Of a DNA stretch of 64,000 bases, positions 1 to 10,944 are shown piece by piece. Origin of the DNA: Diploscapter coronatus (taxonomy: Eukaryota > Nematoda > Chromadorea > Rhabditida > Rhabditidae); NCBI GenBank assembly GCA_964036155.1, contig OZ038422.1, positions 53,157,201-53,221,200 of the forward strand. The letters run 5' to 3'. The stretch's first letter is position 1, and every line of letters begins with the position of its first letter. Under the pieces are notes generated by a model. That model had not been told where the DNA came from, searched no databases, and saw only the letters and a program-made list of their open reading frames with translations. A program made the position numbers and the translations under genes.

Positions 1-58
1 TTCGTAGAGTGCACTGTAAGCTATGCGCTAATTATTGTGCTTTTTACTTTGTCTCAAT

Positions 59-1834
59 TTATCGGTTGTCGACAATTATTGATTTATTCATCAATATCAT
101 CTTAACCTCTTTGGTTATTCCAGCTTTTCTAAATCTTGCCAATGCTTGGCCCAAATTTTTTAGCAATTCGAGTAGTAATGGGGCTGTTTTACTCTAAATG
201 TATAATGTATATATAAATGAAATAAATAGAAAATTTCTAAATTCACCCATTTCTTTTCTAAATCTTCTTCACTCAAAACGGTATCAGATTGTCTCTTTTC
301 TTCTGTAAAGAAAACTTTTTTTATAAAATCGGCCTTTTGCTTGTCCGTCTTTTCGAAGTCAAAGGTAAGTGGGGCTATCTGGAACCATGATTGAATAAAA
401 ACAATAAGAAAAACTAAATAAAGCTATTGGACAATAAGACAAATTATCTTCAAAACATAAAAAAATAAATATACAGGGTGTGCCAAATGTTTGATCTGGT
501 TTTGGGTTTATTTCAAAAATTTATCACAGGATAATAGCGGAAAAAGTTTCTAAAAACTTTAATATTATCCTCTTTGATACCAATGCCTCTCATTTATAAA
601 ATTTTATTCTATTTGGTCATGGATGGAAAGTTTTAAGCCTCGAAGTTTAATAGAATGTGGTCAAACTTGGAGCGTACTCTGTAAATAAAATGGGACATAT
701 TTTTCCAACCTTTATACTAATACTCATTAGATTAGGTGGTATTGAAGAAGTCGTGTGATCATAAGCTTCCACTGCCAAGTCTGTAACATTTTATTTATTG
801 CATTTTCAAGCTCAAGTTATTCTAGATAATTTGAAATATAACGAATATTAATTAATAAATGATGAAATTCTGCATTCGCATAAATACCTTCGATCAATTT
901 GTCGCGGTATATCAAGGGTTTTCCGTTATTGACTGAATTTTTCTGAATCTGAATTAGCCAGATAAATATATCAAACGTCAATTATCATTACCTTGCTGCT
1001 CACTTCGGCTGGCTTTGGAGTCGTATTAGAATTAGAATCATTCGTCTTCTTGGCTCCTTTTGGTTTCTTTCCCTTATAAACCTCATCTCGAATTTCGATG
1101 TACTGATCGAGAGATGGTTCAGAGCATTTATTCATTGCTTCTTTCAATTTCTTCAGTGCGCCATCTCTCGTTCCCCCATATCTATCGGGGTCAATTCGCA
1201 ATTGTTTAACGGCATGCTCAAGCGTGCGTACCTAAAATTTTATGAGAAAAATTATCGAAATATTAGTAAAGTCTACTTCATCATGAACTTTGTCATTCAA
1301 AAGTCGCATATTCCAGCGATAATTCAAATTGAAGAGCTTCTTAAACATAGCTTCTTGCGATACCTAAAATGTTTACAAAAATTTTTTAAAGTATTAAATT
1401 TTATACCCAAATAACATCCTCGTCAACTCCCTCTACTTGATCACCTAATTGCTTTCTTATCAGTGGAATCATCAGCGTCTTTACTTCTTGCATTTTTAGA
1501 ATATTTGGTTTCAAAACATCATGAGTGATCCAGAATATCTAAATTTCATGATTTATTTTGATAAAAAAATACGTACATTTCTATCTGAAATAAATATTCA
1601 GTAACAGACATTCTCACCTTTTGAAGTGCATCTCTTTCATCTTTCAGCACCACATAGCCCGGCATATTTTTTGGAATAAATTCATCTGCTAACTCTAAAT
1701 TAATTTTCATCATAATATTTTTCTCATAGTATATCCGATTTACCATTAGTTAATGAATTAATTTTAGCCTGTTTGTTCCCATAAATAACTATAAATTGAC
1801 CTAGGAATGACAGAAGAAATAAACCCAAGCGCAT
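59..1834 (-). CDS. Unrecognised secreted helical protein, 7 exons, about 297 aa
   Basis: I do not recognise this protein. Exons on the minus strand: 1834-1744, 1694-1618, 1538-1407, 1363-1277, 1231-992, 378-247 and 193-59. Every junction keeps frame and the chain ends in TAA at 61-59. The start codon at 1834 was chosen because it opens a good signal peptide (MRLGLFLLSFLGQF) followed by a polar mature protein. The mature part has amphipathic, probably helical stretches, a Lys/Asn/Ser/Thr-rich low-complexity linker (about residues 183-208, exon 5) and a leucine-rich C-terminal helix (PLLLELLKNLGQAL). Only one cysteine is visible, so disulfide-rich families such as ShK or CAP are unlikely. Introns are 45-80 bp except the one between 992 and 378, which holds a MITE. 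Secretion is inferred from the signal peptide; the role is unknown. The exon chain is fairly secure because seven exons agree in phase. Confidence 0.62.
472..683. mobile_element. MITE-like element with degenerate mariner-type inverted ends
   Basis: The left end TACAGGGTGTGCC and the reverse complement of the right end, TACAGAGTACGCTCC, match imperfectly. Similarity continues inward (AAATGTTTGATC against CCAAGTTTGACC). TA flanks both ends. TACAGGGTG-type ends with a TA target are common in Tc1/mariner-derived MITEs. It is about 212 bp, noncoding, and sits inside an intron of the secreted-protein gene. Confidence 0.5.
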
Positions 1835-2686
1835 AATTTTAACCTGAAAATTATAACTACACTCTAATAAATATTCGAAATAGGAAAACATTCATATTAT
1901 GGAGGTATCTCAGTTTGAAATGACTAGTACTTGATTTTGGTTTCCAGTGGTATTGGCTGAAAAATGATAGTAAGCATTACCAATGAGGTACTAACATTTT
2001 AGATTTACACATTTCGTTCTGACAAAATTACACATGATTATGGCAGCATTCGCCACAATTTCTCTAACGAAATTCTCACTTTTTCACAAAGCCTCTTTCC
2101 TTAAATTTTATTATCGTCCATTTTTGTGAATATATGAGGAATTTATAACAGGTATTTACATTTATGCCATTAGATTTTGTATCTCTAACAATTGTTGAAA
2201 ATTTTACTGTCTATTCGTACGCTCGCATTTGATATGTTATCATAGTTGTTTTGCATAATGCCATTTTGAATTAAAATTTTTATTGAATATAAAATGAGTA
2301 AATTTGAACTCTAAAAATTACATACCGTATTACGACAAAGTAGTCAATTTCTACAAAAATATCATTTTCTAATCACAGGGTTTTTGTATGATCATTTTCG
2401 AATTTAATTCGCATCGAAAATAAGCAAATTTACAGCAATAAATTATCGAGAAAATAAAAATAAGTAGAAAATCAACGAAACAAACAAAAATCCATCGGCC
2501 CGTATCAGGAATCATGAAATTGTAGCGAATTTCACATAAAACATACGAAAAGCATTGAGCATTGATGATTTGGAAGCGAAATGCGAAGAGGGGTTTCTTC
2601 CGAATAATTAGAGGGGAATATTCGGGAAATTAGAATATTTCAGAATATTTAGCGTGAATATTTGGGAATAATAATCAGCTCAGTGA
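1835..2686. other. Intergenic gap
   Basis: This is about 850 bp of AT-rich DNA between two minus-strand genes. I see no exon, RNA gene or clear repeat in it. It should contain the 3'UTR of the membrane-protein gene to its right and the promoter of the secreted-protein gene to its left. Confidence 0.5.
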
Positions 2687-5600
2687 TTAAACCGGTCTAG
2701 GAACATTTTGTGGTCGAAATAGTAGCGCGCAGACCGAGTCTTTGTGCACCTAAAATTTTAATCTTCATGTTAGCAATATCAACATTTTCTAATTATCAGG
2801 CTCCATAGTCTACATAATTATCGGTAAATTTGATGAAAGCATGTTTTCTCACTCATACATTTTTTGCATTGACATTATTGATCATTTGCACCAATGATAC
2901 GAAAATTAGTCTAGCATTCAGTCAGTCTTAATGATTCTATCATATACATTCCGCACCAAATTTCGATTATTTAAAACTGTTCTAATATTTGTATCGAGAA
3001 ATGACCAACCTTTTGTTTTTTCCTGATGATAGCCTGTGGATCATCGTCATGATAGCCTGCTTCCATGCGCATGCATTTTAGATCTCCCCTCTCCGGTTGT
3101 CGCATCGAAGATCGAGGCGAAATGCTCTCCTCTTCCCCTTCGCAACTCATCTTCTTATCCGATTCGTAACTGAAATTGAAAAATAGTCAACTTGAAAAAT
3201 TCCGAGTTTGAGAAAGGACAATTTTTTGTATAAGAATGAGATAGGATGTCATGACGCGCATGATTTCAAAATTATCGACTCAAAGAGTTAATCTTTTTAA
3301 ATTTGAATATTTCTTATTCTAAATTTTACTACATCTCACGCCATTTGTTCTTCATTTTTCTAACTTTCCCAAATCAAAAATAATCCCAATTCCAAGTTAA
3401 TTGGCATTTCAAATTTGTATCTTCGAAAGCTTCGTCAAATATTACTGCTACAAATTTTGTTAAAAATATTTACAAGAATGCTGCACCGTAATCGCAAAAG
3501 GGAATTAAAATGTGATTGTAAGATCAAATGAACAAAGTTCATTCATAGATAAAGTTCATAAATAAGAAAAATTACCTGTTATCAGAATCAGTCGAAGAAT
3601 CATAGGGGTCAGGCGGGCCACTGAAACAGCCCTCTTCTGCTTGAATTTCGTAGACGCGCTTCGGATGAATTACCATATCAGTCATTTGACCTACTGAAAT
3701 CTGTTTTCTCAAAAGTATCCGCTTCCTGTTTATCTTAATGTTACGATGAACATGATAAATTTAGCATATCATTTTATTTTATTTTTAGACTTTGTAAAAC
3801 TACACTATTTTTACTTGAAGAAATGCAAATATTGCCAAAAAAAAATCAACGTCGCTTTTAGCCTAATATTTTGATAGATAAGATAAAGCTAGACTATTTG
3901 TATTCGTTTTATAACTTTTTAAAGTACACTACTACTAAGAATATAGAACGTGCATTGATGCTTATCATCATTTTCTACAAAAATAGCCTGCACCTAGAAA
4001 TTTTCTACACTTGTCTATACTCTGCAACAATTTCCTACGTCAATAAGAGGTTTTGCATTTCTTGTCTCGTCTCACATGTTCTCTCCTTTCCTTTCAGAAA
4101 CGTAGGTCTCATTTGAATTTGTCGATCACAAACTGCTCACATTATCGCATCAAAGTTATAAATAATCGAGTAAAATGTAAAAAAAAAACAAGGAAAAATT
4201 TCCTGCTGTTTACCTCCGAAAGCTTCCTTCGTTTCGTCACCGGAAAGCGCACGATGCATAAATCGCATTATCTAAAGTTCATATTTTATCTCTTTGAGTA
4301 AAAGTTTTCAAATAACTAAATCGCAAAAATTCGAATTTTGATCGCAAACAACAGTTAGTTGAGTAGCTATCTAAAAATAGAGCTTGGACTCAAGTAAAAT
4401 AAAAATACATTTAAATCATTTACAAAAGGGTGTAAAGTAAGCGGGGTTGTAAATTTTACATGTGGACAGGGATATACGGACTCGGTCGAGGCCCGAATTT
4501 TTCGACCTTCATACGTCCCTACATGCGGGTATAAAATTTTACCTGCGAGGATGTGTTATTTTACTTGTGTTCCAACTCCGATTTTGCTCTCAAAATTGTT
4601 TGAATATCGAAGATCTTGTGAGAGTTGGCAAAATTCAACTACACACCTTATCAAGAAATCTTGAAAATTCGAAAATTTATCAAATAAAAATCATCAGATA
4701 GACTCACCAGATAACACCCGAAGAAAATTATAGCTAGAATCAACAATACCAGGCAGAGAATAACCAGTCCGGTGAAACTGAAAAGATGAACCTTTTCCAT
4801 TTGGGTTTATTAGATTCTCTAGTTACTAGAATAGGTGTTTTGTTTTGGAATAAAAGGAGCTTGTTCAGAATGAAGCAAAAATGAGAATGGGTAGGGAAAA
4901 GGGAGGTTGGATATGTGACTGGGCGACTGGAATGGAATGGCATAAAAGAGGGCAGAAATGCAGAAATGGGAGGATAAGATTGCAAATGAGCATAGTGCAT
5001 TAGAATAGATCAGAGAAAATGGCTGGGATATGGCATTGCAAATCTGAATAGAAGGGACTCGTCCATTTGCTCTGTTCGTTATTAGACCTTGAAAGCTGTC
5101 CCTCATTTCAGATGCTATCAGACGCACAAAACAGCTGCAAATGAGAGGGCATTCAGATTCGCGTTTAAAATGACTATAGCAAGAAAAATGAATGAAACCA
5201 GTGTATCTTGTGCTTTTAATTCTGATTCCTTTGCTTTTTTCAGAAACGTAAGCATTTCATCAATAAACCTTGTTTGGTAATAAAAATTGAGTTAAAATTT
5301 TGACAAAGAAATAACATATTTCAGCTTATTTTTTTTTTTTTCGAATTTTGCTCTTCATCATAATAATCTGGAAAAAAAATCATTTTTGGTTGAAAAGTGC
5401 TGTGAGAGATTGGAAGTTTCGCAATATCATACTCGTTAAAAATGGAAAACAGCGCCTTTAATCTAGGTATCTTCGTTGTAAAGCACTAAACATCCCATGG
5501 GCATACCGTACCTTGATGGTAATGCAAATTTGAAGAGCATCAAATATTAATCAAATTAGAACAAAATCGATCCCTATACGATTGCGGTGATAGATTTGTG

Positions 5601-8600
5601 TCCTTCTTCCCCCTTCGCTAATTACGCAAACTGGTTGTTAATAAACATGAGAAAGTGCAAATCCAAAAATAATTATGTGCTTCATTGGGAAAATATCACT
5701 CTTGTTATCTTTTGATTCATGAAATCAGAATTAGAAAAAAAGACCAACCTAATATCCTCTTCAACGCTAGGTAGTAATAGACTGGGTCTAGTCAGGGGGT
5801 ATTGGTTAGCCTGGATTTTGTCGATGGTGCGACTCAGCATTCTCATCTGCGGTCTGCGGAATGACTCTCTAATCCCAGCCCAAGGTTTTGAGTTATAAGT
5901 TCAGACTTCCGCTTTCGTCCCAGTTTTCTTTCCAAAGTGGTTGCTTACTTCTCTTCGCGATGCGAGTTGCGTGAGAAATGTCGAATTTGTGATTAGAAAT
6001 GAAAAACCCTTGCAGAAATATGGCGTGAATCTTCAAGTCTCAAAATTGTCTGCCTCGTCTGCATCTGTGCAAGAAGTACATTTTCAACTTCATCTATTCA
6101 TCCTTTCTACTCCATTTTTTCCTCCTTTTTCCCTATTCCTCCTCTTCTCTTTCATATTCGATGCACGATTCGAAGAATTCAATACTTCGGCCCGCAAAGT
6201 TGCGGATGCGATTTCGAGAATGCCTAATCGAATTTGTAGCGAAAACTACCTGTGTGAATAAACCATAAGTTGTGAAAAATCCTCGAACTTTGATGTTTCC
6301 TTATAAAATTAGAGATTCTTTCGAGAAGCGGTAAATCGCCTTTTTAGGATGCGAGTTCCAGTAACTTTTTAATAACAACATTTTCAATCAGGCTAAATTC
6401 AAGTCCACCCAAAAATTATATGATTCCAAGATCCAAATTTCGCGATTTTTGAAGCTTTCAGGGAAGTGTTCAACGTAAAATTTAAGAAAAAAATCCACTG
6501 TGTATAATACAAAAACAATTTTTTCCATGATTACCAATTAGGAATCCGGCCAGATGGGTCGAAAAAAATGGCCGAAAATTTTAAACGCATGGTTCGAGTG
6601 CTAGTTTTGGCATTCTGGCATTTCTACTTAAACTTCCTGAAAATGCCTAATTTCTTGAATTTTCTTAGCTCGAATTTAGTTAATCCTACCCAAGTTTCTA
6701 GTGCCAAATTAACTGTGCTCTGACTTTTTCTGTTGATCATACTGCAGGCTAAAGATTCCGCTCATTTTGCGAGATACCTCCTTGTCAAATGGCGTGTTTC
6801 GCAAGCAAATGTGATGAGATAACTTGGAAATAGACGAGGTTCAGACTGAATGAGGGATGACTTGAAATGTTTGCATGTTTCGAGGAAAGCTCTATGAGAA
6901 GTGTCGAACTGTGCATAATTGATGATTACAATCACCAGAGCGAAAACGTGATCGGGATCTTTGGAATAGAAGAAAGCAGAGTAAAAATAAAACTAGAAAA
7001 TGATCATCACTTTCGAAAGATAAACATATTCATGGAAAGACTAGATGGGAGGAAATTCAGAAAACTACAAAAATAGATTCATTGCAAGTATTTTCGTATC
7101 AATATTGTAAAATTAGAATGGATAATAATAGAATGTAGTAGATGGTATAAGTTAGAGATGGTTTGCATTAAAAATGGAAGGCCCTCCCCGTAAAATTTCG
7201 GTACAAACTATTCTCTTCAAGTTACAAATCACTTCCAGCCCTGATAACATCTTATTTTTTCCTCAAAAATTAGAAAAATACATACTTGTTACTCCATCTG
7301 GCCTTGATGAGCTGTGTGAGGAAGGGTTCATCTTCATCGTAGCCTGGATCTTGTTCCGAGGCAAAAAATCCATTGCTGTCAGTGGCTGTGCTTTCCGAAT
7401 CGATCAGAGACATCTGAAAATTTACAATTTTTTTTTCATTTTTCAATTAATCTAGCAACTCTTAAATTGACTATCTTTCGGAATAAAAAATATAAATTGA
7501 TGAAGGGTGATGAAATTGTGACGAATTTAAATAATTTTTGCAAATTATTAAATGCACGTGAAGATATTATGAATTCAAATTCGTGAGAAAGCTAGCCGAA
7601 GCTATTTACAACGAATTGATTGAAAATTCGTCGAAGTGCCTCAAAATGAAAAGTTAAATATTTTTCACTCCAAAAACGGGAGCTCTCAACCTCACACGGC
7701 ATTTCTCTAGCATGAAAATTTAATGCTGGACTTCAAAGAATGAAGATAGGCAGTGTTTACTCACAAATTGAAGGTAAACAGATCCAGATTAGGTGGTCAA
7801 GTTTGTTAAACATTGAAGACTTTTAAACTTTTAAAAATTATGATCATGCAAATTTTTTCCAAAATATGATCAAACAAGATGCTAATTTTGTAAAAAAAGA
7901 CTCTAAAATTTGAACAAAATCGTATTGGATAATTGTGATCCCATTTTCATTATGCATCTTTTTGTTTTTGCAGAAAGTAAACGATAATTTTTTTGCAGGT
8001 ATATAAATAGGGATGAATGAAAATGCGTGGATATTTCGAATTTTCTGTTTGCCAAGTGTCAAATCTTTCGACTGCTCGAATCTTCGAAGTTCTGCGAGTC
8101 AACTTTGGAGGAAGAAAATGAGAAGAATGAAGAGAACCAGATGAGTTGGATCAGTCGATGAATGGATTGATAAGACTCATTCTGAATGGCTAGACTAAAT
8201 TTGCTAATTTATTCACTCTTGTCGCTTATTATTTCGATTTTTGCTCGCAATCAGATTGATGAAATTCCAAAGTAAGAGATAATTTTTGAAGGTTTGTATT
8301 TAGCGCAACTTTACTTTATGAAAATTCCTCGGTGCGATTTTAAGAAAGAATAGAATAGTCTCTTTTATTCTAGAGATGTTTTATCTAGTGTCGCAAAATT
8401 TTCACGCTGCACGGATACAGGTCTCTATTTTTCAGTCTGAATTTTTAGAGAAGCATCCCGCAATTACTCTGACGTGTGGATAATTCTGATCCTCTGCATC
8501 GTTCTCTGCTTCGCCATTCGCCACGCAAACGATTTTTACACTGGGCACAAGGTTCGAAATTATCACGTATTCATAATATTAAAACAAAATCTTTCTCATG

Positions 8601-10944
8601 GTCAAATAATTCCGTTTTAGGATGAGAAACGGATAATCTTTCAAGCATAAAAGTCGAGAAAAATTTCTTATGAAAGCTATTTTGTTCATAGATTGAAATG
8701 AAAGAATTCTATTGAAATTTCGAAGAAAAAACTGAAGCTATTTCCTGCTATGATGAAATAACTCATATTCACATAATTTTCAGTAATCCCCTCAAAACAC
8801 AAATTTTAGATAACTCTAGTGCAGGAAAATCTGCACCCGAGCCGATTTCGCTACAGAAAATCTGACGGAGTTCTGTCGAATATCGAGAGGGATTTCGAGA
8901 ACATGTACAGAGCGCTCGAAGACAAGCAGGTATGGCAATTAAAAATTGTAATTTCAGTCTATAAAAATATGGCAATACGATTTTTTCACCAAATCATAGT
9001 ATACTTCTATGGGTATTACGGTCACAATTCGTACAACTCATGCTGCCCTATTGTAATTACCGAAAATTTCATGTCAAAGGAATAACGAGGAAAGAAAATA
9101 GAAAGTGATACTTCCTAGTCAGATTTACTTTTGGTCTTGCAATGATGGATTGTCATTCCTGAATAATCATAGATTCGAAAGAGAGAAGGATACGTTTCGG
9201 ATTCGGAAGAAGAAAGTGATCAGGGGAATAAGCTAAATGATGAGACCAGTGAATTATCGTCATCAATTCAAAGAGATCGGAGTTCTATCTAATATTTCTT
9301 GTCGTTGGAAGTTCATGCCATTCTTTTTCTTATGCAAATGGTATGAACTTTCAAAGCAATTTTTGCGTTTAGATATTCGGACTCACAAATTTCTATATTG
9401 TCTAAATAAAGAATAAAATGTCTTACGAAATTTCAGCTTCTAATAAAACCTACGTAAATTCCAATTATCAGCGAGCAAAAAAGTAAATAAATAAATAGGG
9501 TTTCATCAGATAAATGCTCTTCCTCTCGATGCGTTTGAACCGAAATTTGAGATGAAATGAAAGGGGGAAGGAGAAAGGAAAGTGTGATGGGAAGATTTTC
9601 GAAAGAAAGAGGCAAATTATTCGAAATTGATGAATTGAAAATGAACAAATGCGGGAAACACAGTATAATTAGAAATTAGAACGAGCTCAAAATTACTCGT
9701 CTGGAGGTGAAGTTGTACTTTTCATTCTCACAATCCAAGCGATATCGCGGATGCGTAATTCATTATGCACATATGCGCATTATTGTCGTGAGAATTAGAA
9801 GCTGCTGAGATATAAGCAATTTAGTGCTATGAGAATAGATAAACTCGCAGTTAGACATAATGCGATATTGTATAAAAAAATAGAGAATATTTTTGATTGA
9901 AATGAAAATTGATGTTGTTAAATGAAATTTCTAAGAATGCAGAAAAGTGCTGATATGATATTGGAGATTTTTAGAGAAATAATAAGCTGAAAATCGATAA
10001 ATCGGACCAAAATAAGGAGAGTTGCATGAGATAAAAAGATAATCCATCTTGAAACAAATAAGAATGGACATGATTTAGATAATGTTTGCGGATTAGGATA
10101 AATATCAAGTGAGTGATATCATGATAAAAAAAAGAATAAGATGAGCTCGTGATCAAAGTTGATTCAGAAATAAGAAATGTGAATGAAAATTATTCTCGGA
10201 AGTTCGCTGAAATTGATCATTTTTGGTAAAAAATATCTCCTAGACTATGATATTCTGTGAAGCAATGATAAAAATCGATTCGGAAAGGAACAATTGAAAG
10301 ATCCCTAAAATGATTCATTTTTAGAATATAATTATTCCCAACCAAATTTTTTGCAGGCCCGTCCTAAAAAGACAGGAAGCGCAGAAAAACTAAAGACTGA
10401 ATCCAGCAAAAATTGCCCGGAAGGAATGTCAGCTTCTTGCAGTAACTAGAAACTATTTCGGCAAAAATGTTTCGATCAAAATAGAATAATGAAGCCTAAA
10501 GCACAGAGAAAAGATGAGCAAATTTATCTTCATATGCCAAATCTCCGAATGACATTTTGAGGCATCGAGAGGATGTAAGGGAGCACGCTTATCCCGAATG
10601 CGTCATGTTCGAGTCAAAAGACATAATCTATCAGATTAAAATGATAAATGTCTCGGAGTAATGGGCTAACATTAGGGGGTCAAAAATAACTTCCTAAAAA
10701 TCTTTTCAGAAGAGAAAAATCGCATAAAATTTAAGGTTTGTTGAAGAAAACATCAATTCTAGAGCTTCGATGAGGAGTGATAATATGAAATTGGATCTTT
10801 GTGCACAAGAATCGAACAGTAAAGTTTTTAAAATCTAAATTCCGGAAAATCGATCTAGGATTTTTGATCATCCAAATTCCAAGTTTATGTACTTACCGCC
10901 AACATGACTTTTTGCCTCTGTAAACTATGAATGTGGGTCTGCAT
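2687..10944 (-). CDS. Unrecognised single-pass membrane protein, 7 exons, about 248 aa
   Basis: I do not recognise the family. Exons: 10944-10897, 7413-7286, 5868-5749, 4777-4708, 3733-3576, 3169-3010 and 2749-2687 (stop TAA). All joins keep frame. The protein has an acidic N-terminal half with no signal peptide, one strongly hydrophobic segment at residues 100-122 (FTGLVILCLVLLILAIIF), then a basic stop-transfer patch (INRKRILLRK), which puts the C-terminal tail in the cytosol. The tail is rich in Asp, Ser and Glu. A short motif occurs on both sides of the membrane: PGYDEDEP near residue 39 and AGYHDDDP near residue 212. The start is uncertain. The exon at 7413 begins exactly with ATG after TTTTCAG and could itself be the first coding exon; the upstream exon at 10944 adds 16 residues in frame. 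The acceptor at 3734 (CATTAAG) is weak. Intron 1 contains a whole gene on the other strand. Confidence 0.55.
8186..10449 (+). CDS. Small type I membrane protein nested in an opposite-strand intron
   Basis: Exons: 8186-8271, 8449-8551, 8810-8929, then either 9173-9292 (stop TAA) or 10357-10449 (stop TAG). Both last exons are in phase 0 with exon 3, giving proteins of about 142 and 133 aa. The protein starts with a signal peptide (MARLNLLIYSLLSLIISIFA). A short ectodomain of about 17 residues carries an N-glycosylation sequon (NYSD). One membrane segment (VWIILILCIVLCFAI) follows, then a charged cytoplasmic tail. The long-tail version ends in an acidic serine-rich segment (EGYVSDSEEESDQGN), a plausible casein-kinase-2 target. 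Just after the membrane segment is RHANDFYTGHKI, which weakly resembles the HSND-Y motif that follows the membrane segment in KCNE potassium-channel subunits; nematode relatives are called MPS. That assignment is only a hypothesis. The gene lies entirely within intron 1 (7414-10896) of the minus-strand membrane-protein gene. Confidence 0.6.
10357..10449 (+). CDS. Alternative last exon of the nested membrane-protein gene
   Basis: It is preceded by a strong acceptor (TTTTTTGCAG) and reads 30 codons to TAG, ending NCPEGMSASCSN. Joined in phase 0 to the exon ending at 8929, it replaces the acidic tail with a lysine-rich one containing two cysteines. Use of this exon requires skipping the terminal exon at 9173-9292. 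Confidence 0.5.
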   Translation, partial: ARPKKTGSAEKLKTESSKNCPEGMSASCSN

